This document shows positions 1 through 9,087 of a DNA stretch of 64,000 bases, one piece after another. This DNA comes from Paucibacter aquatile (GTDB lineage Bacteria > Pseudomonadota > Gammaproteobacteria > Burkholderiales > Burkholderiaceae_C), in assembly GCF_002885975.1 (NCBI RefSeq), contig NZ_POSP01000004.1, positions 620,001 through 684,000 on the forward strand, given 5' to 3'. The stretch's first letter is position 1, and each line of letters starts with the position of its first letter. The notes beneath the pieces were generated by a model. That model had not been told where the DNA came from, made no database searches, and was given only the letters and a program-made list of their open reading frames with translations. The translations under genes were made by a program, and so were the position numbers.

Positions 1-1106
1 CGGTCCTGCAGGCGCTTGTACTGGTAGCGCATGGAGAGCTTTACATTGGCGGCATTGCTGCGCAGCACCGGGTAGCTCAGACCCAGGGAGGCGGTCTTGG
101 CATAGCCTTGCGCCTTTGAATCGGCGAACTCCTTGCCCAGCTGGTAGTCGCTGTGCGAGTAGCTGGCCTCGGCGCGCAGGCCGTGCCGCCCCAGCGGGCG
201 CGAGTAGCCCAGGCTGCCCAGCCAGAGCTTTTGATCGCTGAACAGGCTGCGCAGACTGACTTGGTCACCCAGCGAGAAGGGGCTGTTCCAGTCCAGATTG
301 AGCTGCAGGCGGTGGGCACCGCTGTAGCGGTTGCCATGGTTGTCGGCGCCGATCGAACCGACCAGGGCGGGTGCGGGGGCCAGCTCCACCAGCAGGTCGC
401 CGGTGCCGACCTTCTCACCGGGTTGCATCAACGGGGTGACGGCCACACCGGGCAAGTCACCGAGGATCAAGACGCTGCGCTCCAGCTCCGGGCTGCGGAT
501 CACAGTGTCGGGCTGCAGCATCGACAGGTAAGGCGCGGCCTGCTCGGCCCAGTCCGGCCGGCTGCTGATCGGCTTGATCTGACCGTAGCGGCCTTCGAGC
601 AGTTCCACCCGCAGCGTGCCATCGCTGAGCTCTTGCGGTGGCAGGTAGGCGCGGGCGAAGGGATAGCCGGCTTGTTGGTAGAACAGACCGACCCGCTCGG
701 CCAGCGACTGCAGGCCGGCCAGATCAAGCTCGGTGTTGAGCAGATCGGCCACGGCCGCTTCCAAGGTCTTGCTGTCGATGACGCTGTTGCCGCCAAAACT
801 GAGGGCCTTGACCTGCACCTTGCGCCCGCCCGGCAGGGCCAGCTGGCTCTTGGGGTTGTTGAGTTTGAGCTGCACACCGGGCTTGGGTGCATCCGGTGGG
901 GCCCGGCGGCTTTGCTGCAGGATCTGCCCGGCATCCGGCGCCGCTTGCGCATGGGCGGCCATCGGTGCGGCCAGGGCCAGCAGGCTGGAGACGGCCACGG
1001 CCACAAGGTGGGCCGGGTAGGGGGCTGAGTGGTGGTCCATGGCGGCGTGGGGGGAGTAGGGTTTCAAGGCCTGCGAAGACAGGGGTTTGCCATGGGGCTG
1101 GCTCAT
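1..1106 (-). CDS. TpsB outer-membrane translocator, ShlB/FhaC/HecB family (3' end cut by window edge)
   Basis: Partner transporter of a two-partner (type Vb) secretion system; family members bind the TPS domain of the cognate adhesin with periplasmic POTRA domains and thread it through a 16-strand beta barrel. The first 368 codons are present. A Sec signal ends near AHAQA (about residue 54), followed by a Gln/Pro linker, a POTRA-like segment (VKALSFGGNSVID... GLFYQQAGYPFARAYLPPQ... GTLRVELLEGRYG) and the beginning of the barrel (GSIGADNHGNRYSGAHRLQLNL). The start at 1106 is well supported: GGAGG sits 7 nt upstream and the ATG overlaps the adhesin stop as ATGA, so translation is probably coupled. 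A later ATG at 1040 would give a shorter signal peptide. The C-terminus lies outside the window. Confidence 0.9.
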   Translation of the reverse strand, partial: MSQPHGKPLSSQALKPYSPHAAMDHHSAPYPAHLVAVAVSSLLALAAPMAAHAQAAPDAGQILQQSRRAPPDAPKPGVQLKLNNPKSQLALPGGRKVQVKALSFGGNSVIDSKTLEAAVADLLNTELDLAGLQSLAERVGLFYQQAGYPFARAYLPPQELSDGTLRVELLEGRYGQIKPISSRPDWAEQAAPYLSMLQPDTVIRSPELERSVLILGDLPGVAVTPLMQPGEKVGTGDLLVELAPAPALVGSIGADNHGNRYSGAHRLQLNLDWNSPFSLGDQVSLRSLFSDQKLWLGSLGYSRPLGRHGLRAEASYSHSDYQLGKEFADSKAQGYAKTASLGLSYPVLRSNAANVKLSMRYQYKRLQD

Positions 1107-4100
1107 TTCTTGTCCTCCCGCTGGCCGTCGTTGCCGGTGCTGTTGGAACTGCTGCCGGGATCGGGCAAGCGAATGCCGCCTTGGCGGACAAAGATGCGCG
1201 TGCCGCCAACGCTGGTGTTGCCGCTGCCGAGCAAAGCGGCAGACGAAGGCGCGTTGCCACCGTCACTGCTGCTGCTGCTGCTGCTGCTCGTTTCACCCGT
1301 CGCGGACGTCGCCGCGGGAGTGGCTGCTCCGGGCGCTGCGGCTGAGCCGCTTGGCGTGGGCGCCGGCCCGGAGTCCACCAGCTGCAGGCCGCTGGAGCTG
1401 GCCGCGCCGCTGGGCAGGCTGCCTGTTGGGCTGCTGCTGATGACAAAGGTCAGCGCGGGTTGATTGCCTGCGATCACATTGGCATTGAGTGCCGGCGAGA
1501 TGCTCAGCTCGCCGTCACGGCGGGTGATGGCGTAATTGCTGTTGCTCAAATTCGCCGCCAGGATGGCATGTGCGCCCACCGATTCGCCGGCCACCCGGCT
1601 CAGGCTGCCAGCGAGGCTGTCGCCGGCCACCAGGTTGCCCTCGGTGATGCTGAAGCTCAGCGCGGGGTCGGGGGCGCCAAAGGTTTTTTGCTTGTTGTCG
1701 GCCTGGACCGTGATCGGGCGCGGTGTCACGGCCAACTGGCCGGGCAGGGCGGTGATCGCGTAGTTGCTGTTGCTCAGGGCGCTGGCATCGATGGTGTAGC
1801 TGCCGACGTTCTCGCCAGCCGCCCGGCTCAAGGCGCCGCTGAGTGCATCGCTGCCGACCAGATTGCCGCTGCTGATCTGGTAGCTCAAGCTCGGATCGGC
1901 GTTGCCATAGACCTTGCTCTTGTTGTCGGCCGTGACGGTCAGCGGCCGTGGGCTGATGCTCAGGCTGCCGTTCTGCGCTGTGATCGCGTAGTTGCTGTTG
2001 CTCAGGGCACTGGCATCGATGGTGTAGCTGCCGACGTTCTCGCCAGCCGCCCGGCTCAAGGCGCCGCTGAGCGCATCGCTGCCGACCAGATTGCCGCTGC
2101 TGATCTGGTAGCTCAGACTCGGATCGGCGTTGCCGTAGACCTTGCTCTTGTTGTCGGCGGTGACGGTGATGGGGCGTTGCTCAATGGTCAGCGCTCCATT
2201 GATGCTTGTGATGAGGTAGTTGCTGTTGCCGGATGCCGCCGCGCTGATGGCATAGCTGCCGACGTTCTCCCCGGCTGTGCGTTGCAGCACGACATTCAAG
2301 GGATCGTTGCCGATCAAGGAGCCACTGCTGAGGCTCCAAGTCAACGCCGGGTCTATGTTCCCGTAGACCTTTGACTTCGATGTCGCACTGATTGTGATCG
2401 GGCGCGCGTCGATGCTTCCAGTGAAGGAACCGCTCAGCGTGTAGTTCCCCGCATCGCTGCCCGACAAGGTCAGACCCGTCAGGGTCACTGGTTTGGCTGT
2501 GCCGGCGTTTGCGTCCGCAAAGCTGGCGGTCGGTGTGCCGGAGATGGTGACCACGTCGCCCGCCAGTCCTGTGACGGAGGGGCTTCCTGTGAGAGTTGCG
2601 GTCAAGGTTCCGTCGTAGACACGTGGGCTGACGCTCAGTCCGCTCAGGCTCACCGCGCGTGCTCGGACCTGTAACTCTTGGTTGCGGGTGGTGTCATCTT
2701 CAAATCCGTAGCCCAGGCCGCTGCTGAGTCCATGGCTGTACTGCAGGTCATGGGCGCCGACGGTGGGCCGCGATGCACTTGAGGTGCCGCCCCCGATCAC
2801 CACGGTCGCGCTGCCGCTGGACAACAAATCGCCCGTATCCCCGTTGACGGCGCCACTGAGCTGATGGGTGGGTGTGGCGAGGGTCTCGCCATACACCGAG
2901 CTCTGGTCCGCAAAACTCACGCGCAGGCGAGGCTGCTCCCGGTACAGCGCATACAAGCCCGTGCCGAGTGCGGCCGCTGTGCCGTCGAATCCTGCACTGG
3001 CTTCATCGCTGTTGTAGCGGAAGCGGCCGCTGCCTAGACCCAGCAAGCCCGTCAAACCCGTGCTGCCAGAGATGCTGCCCGAGTACAGCGTGGCACGACC
3101 GCCGCTGCCAGTCTGGATGCTTCCCTGTGCACCAATTTGGAGGTCTCCACCACTGCTGCTTCCTGCACTGGCACTGCGCCCCGCGTTGAGCACGATGGCA
3201 CCGACGCTGGTGTCGGTGCTGAGCACCGGGCGATTGATGCTCAAGTTCCCGCTGAGGGTGCTCAGATGGATCGGTCCGTTGGCGCTGACCCCATTGGTGC
3301 CTCCCAACACGTCAATCGAGAGGGGGCCAGTATTGATCAAATTCAGCGCGCCGCCGACGTTGGCCGCGAGCGTGCCGATCGAGTGCGTGGCCCCCGAGAG
3401 GTCGAAGCCAGCTGCGGTTCCGCGCAAGACGACAGAAGCGGCATTGATGGGTTGGCCGCTGGTCACCGTACCGGTTCCCGTGGATTCCAACGTGAGTGCT
3501 TGGCCCGGCGCATGGATCCCCGAAACTCCCTGGACCGTCCCGATATCAAAGGGCTGGCTGCTCTTTGCCAACACCGTGCCGCCCGCTTGAAGCGCCAGAC
3601 TGGTGAATGCAAAGCTGTCGTCGCTCAAAGTGACCGAGCCTCCAGCTTGCACGGCAAGGCTGGCTGAAGAGAGACCGCCTGCGCTCGCGGTGACGTTGCC
3701 GGCGCTTTTGAGGATGGCACTGGCAGCGGTGGTGTTGATATCGCTGCTGATCACCAGGTCAGGGCCGCTTGTGCTGCCCAGTTCAAGCACGGGGGCGTCC
3801 AGCGTGCCCGCGCCACTGGTGCTGAGGCTGAGTGAGACGCCCGGTGAGAGTGCCTGTACCGAAACCTTTCCTGGGGCCTCGACAGGGCGCGTGACGTTGA
3901 TCTGATTGCCAGTCAGGCGCACTTCGCCTGAGGTGTTGGCGACCTTTCCGCCTGTGACATTGATTCGATCGTTGATCAACTCCAGGCGTGTGCTTGCACC
4001 GACCGTGGTGTCGGACACCACGGTGGTGATTCCCGTGCCGTCACTGCGCCCGATGGTGATGTTCGAGAAGCCATTGAGTTGGCCGAGGGTTGCTTGTGTG

Positions 4101-6388
4101 ATCGTCATCCCGCCGCCGCTGCCGGCGGCACCGACATCAATATTGGCGCTTGGGTTGAAGGGTTGCAGGGTAATGGCCGCCGAATTGCCCGTGAATGCGC
4201 TGTTGAAGGCAAAGTCGTTGGCCGATAAGGTCAGGCTGCCTCCCGCGAGCATGGAGGCCGTGGAATTGAAAGTGATCGTGCCCGACGTGCTGATGCCCGA
4301 ACCCGCGCCGAAGCTCACAGGGGAACTGATCGTCACATTGCTGGTCGATTGGACCAAGGAGTTGATCTGGGTGCCTGTCCCGCCAAAGGTGGCGCTGCCT
4401 GCGCCCAGATTGAGACCCCCGTTGATCTTGACCGTGCCGGTCATATTGCTGGTCATGTTGCCGCCGCCCGTTGCGACGGCGCCCAAGAATTCAACGTTGA
4501 CCACGGCCGAGTTGGTCAAACCGAAGCGTGTCCCGGGGGTGACGGTGACGCTGCCTCCATTGGTTGTGATGCTCCCGAAGGCGCGAATCGGATCTGCAGC
4601 GGATGATCGTTTGGTGTTGAAAACCACCGAAGCACCGGCCGTCTCGATATTGCCGACCGTGATGGACGATGCGGTGTACGTGCTGGATGCACTGCTGTTG
4701 GAAGCGTTGTTCCGGCTGGAGACAGATCCGCCCTGGAATGTCAGGGTGCTGCCGGCGCCTTGGTTGAGGACGATCTTGTCGTTGATGTCCCGCATCGTGA
4801 AGCCGCCCGAGCTGGAAGGCCCGCTCTCGTCGTTGGCGAAGAACGACATATTGGTGGCAGAGAGGTTGAGGACGTTGTCTGACAGGTTGTTGATGATGAT
4901 GTCGGTGACCGCAGTCAGCACCACATCCCCGGTCAGGCCTTCCAGCACGGTTTCTGGAATCGAGTAGCTGTTGAAGTTGGACTGGTTCGCCCAGTCAGAA
5001 GGCGTGCCCGTCTGACCTGAGCTGCCGTCGGTGATGGTCAGGGTGTTGGGGTCCAGCAGCAACAAGCCGGCCCTGCCACGGATGGCGGATGTATCGACCT
5101 TGCCGCTGAAGCCTAGCCCTTGCTTGCCAGAGACTTCTACCTGTCCCCCATGGCCTCCCAGGGCGCCGCCAACGGCTGAGATCGAGCCTGCAAAGCTGGT
5201 GAAACCATCGGACCATACGACCACGGTTCCCCCGTCACCTTGCGACATGCCATCGGCATCGATCTTTGCGCCGGGCAGTAGCAAGACCTCCTGGGCATTG
5301 TGGATGCGGCTGTCTTGACCCTGCCAGCCGCCACCCACTTGAACCAGCCCTCCGCCCGCGCCGCCTGAAGCATGAATGCGGCTGTCCTGCGGCAGCAAGA
5401 CGCGTGGCGCGGTCGCGCTGACATGACCCGCCGCACCAGCGCTTGCGCTGACGTCCAGGGTGCCCCCAGCGATCACCATGCCGCTGTCTGCCTCCAGGGC
5501 GATTCGTCCGCCTGGACCTTCATTGAGTGCTCGTGCCTCGGTGATGCCCGTGTGGTTGATCACCGTCTGCGTCAGCCGGCCCGCGGCCCTGGCCGTCAGG
5601 TAGACCAGCCCTCCATCGGCTCGTATTGCGCCGCCTTGTTCAATCAGCGCATCGATGGCGGCCTCGTCGATCTTGAGTTTGACCGGGCCGCCCAGGTCCA
5701 GCGTGACCTTGGCGCCGGCACCCATCAGCACCTGGCCGCCGGGCGACTGGATGCTGCCGCTGTTGCTGATGCGTGCCGCGATCAAGGCGACCGAACCGCC
5801 CTGGGCGGCCTGGATCAGACCCTGGTTGACGATGGCCTGGCTGTTGCTGCCTTCAAAGCGGTAGCGCCCGGCCAGAAAGTCCTGGTTGTCCAGGTTCAAG
5901 GTGCTGGCCACCAGGGCGCCGACATTGACCTGGGCGCTGGGCGTGAACAGCACGCCGTTCGGGTTCAGCAGGAAAACCTGACCGTTGGCCTTGAGAGCGC
6001 CCTGGATGGTCGAGACCTCATTGCCCAGCACCCGATTCAAGGCCACGGCGTTGCGGCTGGGCTGAAGGAACTCGACGCTGTGGCCGGCGCCGATATTGAA
6101 GCTGCGCCAGTCGGTGATCAGCTGGGCGCTGCTCTGCTGCACGGTCAAGACCTGGCCCCGCTGGCTGATCTGGGCTTGGCCGGCCACCACCTGCCCGCCG
6201 CTGGGCAGCGGGGCGGACAAGGCGGCCCAGGCCACGCCACTGGCTGGACCCAGCAGAGCCAGGCTCAGCGCACGAACCAGTGCTCGGCAGGCCACCGGCG
6301 GGCAATTCGGTCGAAGCATGGGGGCATGGCGGCCTTGGGAGGGCGGGCATTTCATGTCGTGTGTTGACACAACGGGGATGAGGCTCAT
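1103..6388 (-). CDS. Large TpsA exoprotein: filamentous-haemagglutinin N-terminal domain with YDG and MBG repeats
   Basis: Secreted surface protein (1,761 aa), substrate of the TpsB protein encoded immediately downstream. A long signal peptide ends near VAWA (residue 55). The TPS secretion domain spans about 56-170 and carries the family hallmark NPNG (142-145, in LLNPNGVLF). A long beta-helix region rich in Gly, Ser, Thr and Asn follows. Near 1260-1330 there is a YDG-type segment (RVYDGTLTATLTG), and about 1329-1650 hold four MBG-type repeats (KSKVYGN.DP.L) of roughly 76 residues; two neighbours are almost identical. The C-terminus is a low-complexity Ala/Ser/Pro region with a Ser tract. Role in adhesion or biofilm is family-based inference; no toxin (CdiA-CT) module is visible. 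The start at 6388 has GGAG 9 nt upstream. Confidence 0.9.
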   Translation of the reverse strand: MSLIPVVSTHDMKCPPSQGRHAPMLRPNCPPVACRALVRALSLALLGPASGVAWAALSAPLPSGGQVVAGQAQISQRGQVLTVQQSSAQLITDWRSFNIGAGHSVEFLQPSRNAVALNRVLGNEVSTIQGALKANGQVFLLNPNGVLFTPSAQVNVGALVASTLNLDNQDFLAGRYRFEGSNSQAIVNQGLIQAAQGGSVALIAARISNSGSIQSPGGQVLMGAGAKVTLDLGGPVKLKIDEAAIDALIEQGGAIRADGGLVYLTARAAGRLTQTVINHTGITEARALNEGPGGRIALEADSGMVIAGGTLDVSASAGAAGHVSATAPRVLLPQDSRIHASGGAGGGLVQVGGGWQGQDSRIHNAQEVLLLPGAKIDADGMSQGDGGTVVVWSDGFTSFAGSISAVGGALGGHGGQVEVSGKQGLGFSGKVDTSAIRGRAGLLLLDPNTLTITDGSSGQTGTPSDWANQSNFNSYSIPETVLEGLTGDVVLTAVTDIIINNLSDNVLNLSATNMSFFANDESGPSSSGGFTMRDINDKIVLNQGAGSTLTFQGGSVSSRNNASNSSASSTYTASSITVGNIETAGASVVFNTKRSSAADPIRAFGSITTNGGSVTVTPGTRFGLTNSAVVNVEFLGAVATGGGNMTSNMTGTVKINGGLNLGAGSATFGGTGTQINSLVQSTSNVTISSPVSFGAGSGISTSGTITFNSTASMLAGGSLTLSANDFAFNSAFTGNSAAITLQPFNPSANIDVGAAGSGGGMTITQATLGQLNGFSNITIGRSDGTGITTVVSDTTVGASTRLELINDRINVTGGKVANTSGEVRLTGNQINVTRPVEAPGKVSVQALSPGVSLSLSTSGAGTLDAPVLELGSTSGPDLVISSDINTTAASAILKSAGNVTASAGGLSSASLAVQAGGSVTLSDDSFAFTSLALQAGGTVLAKSSQPFDIGTVQGVSGIHAPGQALTLESTGTGTVTSGQPINAASVVLRGTAAGFDLSGATHSIGTLAANVGGALNLINTGPLSIDVLGGTNGVSANGPIHLSTLSGNLSINRPVLSTDTSVGAIVLNAGRSASAGSSSGGDLQIGAQGSIQTGSGGRATLYSGSISGSTGLTGLLGLGSGRFRYNSDEASAGFDGTAAALGTGLYALYREQPRLRVSFADQSSVYGETLATPTHQLSGAVNGDTGDLLSSGSATVVIGGGTSSASRPTVGAHDLQYSHGLSSGLGYGFEDDTTRNQELQVRARAVSLSGLSVSPRVYDGTLTATLTGSPSVTGLAGDVVTISGTPTASFADANAGTAKPVTLTGLTLSGSDAGNYTLSGSFTGSIDARPITISATSKSKVYGNIDPALTWSLSSGSLIGNDPLNVVLQRTAGENVGSYAISAAASGNSNYLITSINGALTIEQRPITVTADNKSKVYGNADPSLSYQISSGNLVGSDALSGALSRAAGENVGSYTIDASALSNSNYAITAQNGSLSISPRPLTVTADNKSKVYGNADPSLSYQISSGNLVGSDALSGALSRAAGENVGSYTIDASALSNSNYAITALPGQLAVTPRPITVQADNKQKTFGAPDPALSFSITEGNLVAGDSLAGSLSRVAGESVGAHAILAANLSNSNYAITRRDGELSISPALNANVIAGNQPALTFVISSSPTGSLPSGAASSSGLQLVDSGPAPTPSGSAAAPGAATPAATSATGETSSSSSSSSDGGNAPSSAALLGSGNTSVGGTRIFVRQGGIRLPDPGSSSNSTGNDGQREDKK
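1266..1286. repeat. (CTG)7 trinucleotide tract inside the adhesin gene
   Basis: Seven CTG units in a row, read on the minus strand as AGC codons of the Ser tract near the C-terminus of the TpsA protein. Copy-number change would lengthen or shorten the Ser tract without shifting the frame. Confidence 0.7.
1753..2168 (-). repeat. Two adjacent, nearly identical 228-bp MBG repeat units in the adhesin gene
   Basis: The stretches beginning at 1753 and 1981 match almost base for base with a 228-bp period (76 codons); the second match runs to about 2168. At the protein level both contain KSKVYGNADPSLSYQ and AGENVGSYTIDASALSNSN. The two outer MBG units of the array are clearly more diverged, so these two copies arose by recent duplication or are kept alike by gene conversion. 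Confidence 0.85.
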
Positions 6389-6657
6389 GTGCGCGCTCCA
6401 GGATGAGGGAGGAGAGGATGAACGGACTGTTGGCAGGGCAAGGCGAGCCGATCAGTCTGGCCATTTCGAGAGGTCCGCCTCGTTCTATCGGCGCAACGTG
6501 CGTGCGCTTGAGTGTGAAATAGTTGCCAAACATCGGGCTTGAATTGCTGGCGACCCGCAAGCGAGGGATGGCCAGGGGCGAGGGATGGCCTCGCATTCCC
6601 GCCCGCCCGGTGTCTGGATGCTTCGGTCAGCGCGGCGCATGCGTTACGCTGCGCGCC
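6389..6657. other. Divergent intergenic region between adhesin operon and sbcB
   Basis: This 269-bp gap must hold the promoter of the minus-strand TPS operon and of plus-strand sbcB. It includes an AT-richer patch near 6515-6545. I see no convincing -35/-10 pair, sigma-54 site or operator. Confidence 0.5.
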
Positions 6658-8100
6658 ATGAGTGAATTCAGCTTTTTTTGGCACGACTACGAAACCTTTG
6701 GCCGGGTGCCGCGGCGCGACCGGCCGGCCCAGTTTGCAGGCGTGCGCACCGATGCCGATTTGAACGAGATCGGCGAGCCGCTGATGCTGTACTGCCAGCC
6801 CAGCCCGGACAGCCTGCCCGACCCCGAGTCCTGCCTGCTGACCGGCATCCTGCCGCAGACCTGCCTGGAGCGAGGCGTGCCCGAGCATGCCTTCGCGGCC
6901 GCCATCGAGGCGGCGCTGGCCGAGCCCGGCACGGTGGGCGTGGGCTACAACACCATCCGTTTCGACGATGAGGTGACGCGCCATCTGTTCTGGCGCAATC
7001 TGATCGACCCTTACGCGCGTGAGTGGCAGAACGAATGCGGGCGCTGGGACATCCTCGATGTGGTGCGCTGTGCCTATGCCTTGCGACCTGAGGGCATCGA
7101 ATGGCCACGCCACGAGGATGGCCGCCCGTCCTTCAAGCTGGAGCACCTGACCGTGGCCAACGGCTTGGTGCACGAGGCGGCCCACGATGCGCTCAGCGAT
7201 GTGCGCGCCACCATCGCCCTGGCGCGCTTGCTCAAGACCGCCCAGCCCAAGCTCTTTGACTTCTGCCTGCGCCTGCGCAAGAAAGACGCGGTCTGGGCCG
7301 AGATCGGCGTTGGCCGGCCTTTTCTGCACATCTCGGGCATGTACGGCCCCGAGCGCGGCTGCATCGCCCTGGTTTGGCCGCTGGCGCCGCACCCGACGAA
7401 CAAGAACGAGCTGATCGTCTGGGACCTGGCCACCGACCCCGCCGAGCTGCTGACCCTGAACGCAGCCGACATCCGCGGCCGCATGTTCGTCAAGCAGGAG
7501 GATCTGCCCGAGGGCCAGACCCGGCTGCCGATCAAGACCATCCACATCAACAAGTCGCCCGTCGTCATCGGCAACCTCAAGACCCTGAGCCCGACCATGG
7601 CCGAGCGCTGGGGGCTGGATATGGCCCAGGGCCTGGCCCATGCCCAAATGCTGATGGAGAAAGGCCGCTTGCTCGATGGACTCTGGGGCGATGTCTTCAA
7701 GCGCGAAGCGACGCCCGGCCCGGCGGATGTGGACGAAGACCTCTACGGCGGTTTCATCGGCCCCGATGACCGCCGTGCCTTGCAGCGCTTGCGCAGCCAG
7801 ACGCCCGAGCAGATCGCCCAGCGTGCGGCCGAGGGCAAGCTCACGTTTGCCGACGAGCGGCTGGCCGAGCTGGTGTTCCGCTACCGCGCGCGTAACTTCC
7901 CGGCCAGCCTCAGCGCGGCCGAGGCACAGCGCTGGCAGGCCCATTGCGCCGCCCGCCTGCACGAGGGCGCCGGCGGCGCGCAGACCCTGGCGGCGTTTTT
8001 CGAGCGTGTGGACGAGCTCAGCGAAGCGGCCGATGAGCGCGGCCAGGACATCCTGGGCGCACTCTACGAATACGCGGAGCAGATCGCCCCGGAAGCTTGA
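6658..8100 (+). CDS. sbcB: Exodeoxyribonuclease I
   Basis: 480 aa, close to the 475 aa of E. coli ExoI. It degrades single-stranded DNA 3'->5' in recombination and mismatch repair. The DEDD-type exonuclease motifs are visible: Exo I FFWHDYETFG (D10, E12), Exo II VGYNTIRFDDE (about 94-104) and Exo III HDALSD (H176, D181). The SH3-like and C-terminal helical regions follow (for example KSPVVIGNLKTLSP and YRARNFPASLS). The frame stays open upstream to 6523, but the ATG at 6658 gives the family N-terminus MSEFSFFWHDYETFG. It is convergent with the next gene, with a 34-bp gap, and stands alone. Confidence 0.95.
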   Translation: MSEFSFFWHDYETFGRVPRRDRPAQFAGVRTDADLNEIGEPLMLYCQPSPDSLPDPESCLLTGILPQTCLERGVPEHAFAAAIEAALAEPGTVGVGYNTIRFDDEVTRHLFWRNLIDPYAREWQNECGRWDILDVVRCAYALRPEGIEWPRHEDGRPSFKLEHLTVANGLVHEAAHDALSDVRATIALARLLKTAQPKLFDFCLRLRKKDAVWAEIGVGRPFLHISGMYGPERGCIALVWPLAPHPTNKNELIVWDLATDPAELLTLNAADIRGRMFVKQEDLPEGQTRLPIKTIHINKSPVVIGNLKTLSPTMAERWGLDMAQGLAHAQMLMEKGRLLDGLWGDVFKREATPGPADVDEDLYGGFIGPDDRRALQRLRSQTPEQIAQRAAEGKLTFADERLAELVFRYRARNFPASLSAAEAQRWQAHCAARLHEGAGGAQTLAAFFERVDELSEAADERGQDILGALYEYAEQIAPEA

Positions 8101-8134
8101 GCCCGGCCCTGCCCGCGCGGCGGGGCGTGGCTCA

Positions 8135-8905
8135 TCACATCAACTCGGCACTGCGCATCAACAAGCGGGCCAGCTGCCCGCTGCTTTGCATTTCGGCCAT
8201 GCCTTTGTTGAAGGCAGTGACGCGCGACCCGTGGGCGGCGTGAGCTCGGTTGAAGGCCATGTAGAGCGGCATGTCCGCCACCGAGGGTTCCAGCCAGACC
8301 AGAGATGCCGCCGCCTCGGACAGCTGGCGGCGCAGCAAGTACGCCGCCACGCCTTTGTCCACCAGGGCCAGATCGATGCGGCCCGCTTGCAGCTTGCGAA
8401 GATTGCCCAGGTCGTCCAGGGCTTCGTCGCATTGCAAGTTCGCCTGTTCGAAGGCGGGCGGGTTGGCGTAGCCGCGCACGATGCCGATGCGCAGGTGTTT
8501 CAAGCGACTCAGCTCGCGCACATCGAAGCGGCGATCGCTGCGCGCCATGAAGCCGATCCGGTTGGCAATGCCCAGAGGCTGCGGAAAGCTGAGATAGCCT
8601 TCGCGCTCGGGGTTGCGCCAGACGCCGATGACCCCGTCCCACAGGCCGCGCTGCAGCTCGGCAATCAGGCGAGACCAGGGGCGGAAGTCCATCTCCAGGG
8701 TCAGGCCGGTGCGGGCCAGGGCGGCGCGGGCAATGGCGATCGCCGGTCCGCCCTCGCTGCTTTCCTGCGTGGTGTAGGGCGGGAACTCGGTGGCCACCAC
8801 GCGCAAGACGCCTTCCGCGCTGCTGTTGGCCGGTGCCATGGACGGGACGGCCCGTGCCAGGGCTGGCGCGGCCAGAAGTGCCAGGGCATGGCGGCGATGG
8901 GGCAT
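8135..8905 (-). CDS. Periplasmic solute-binding protein, bacterial family 3 (amino-acid type)
   Basis: 256 aa. The fold is that of extracellular solute-binding proteins of polar amino-acid ABC transporters: a signal peptide (MPHRRHALALLAAPALARA), then LRVVATEFPPYTT, a first-lobe segment DFRPWSRLIAELQRGLWDGVIGVWRNPERE, a hinge-region GIVRGYANP and a second lobe with GRIDLALVDKGVAAYLL. The start at 8905 is chosen because GAGGAG lies 9 nt upstream and the signal peptide begins there; the frame is open further up to 9049. No permease or ATPase gene is adjacent, so it is an orphan binding protein or a sensor-like protein; ligand unknown. Confidence 0.8.
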   Translation of the reverse strand: MPHRRHALALLAAPALARAVPSMAPANSSAEGVLRVVATEFPPYTTQESSEGGPAIAIARAALARTGLTLEMDFRPWSRLIAELQRGLWDGVIGVWRNPEREGYLSFPQPLGIANRIGFMARSDRRFDVRELSRLKHLRIGIVRGYANPPAFEQANLQCDEALDDLGNLRKLQAGRIDLALVDKGVAAYLLRRQLSEAAASLVWLEPSVADMPLYMAFNRAHAAHGSRVTAFNKGMAEMQSSGQLARLLMRSAELM

Positions 8906-9087
8906 GAAGGGCAGCTCCTCAATCCTCGATTCGAAGGATGAAATCCGGCGCACGCTGGTGTTCGGGACGGCTCCCGCAGCATAAGCGGCTTGAGGGGCCC
9001 CGCGGGCTGGCGTAGGCTCATTGCAGCACGCTGGTGTGGCCTCCGTCATGAAATGGGTCCACGGCGTCTTGATGCAAGGAGCTGCTC

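Noticed and set aside
6385..7962. 525-codon open frame on the minus strand over sbcB
   Set aside because: Exonuclease I on the other strand explains the sequence; the antisense protein has no recognisable features.
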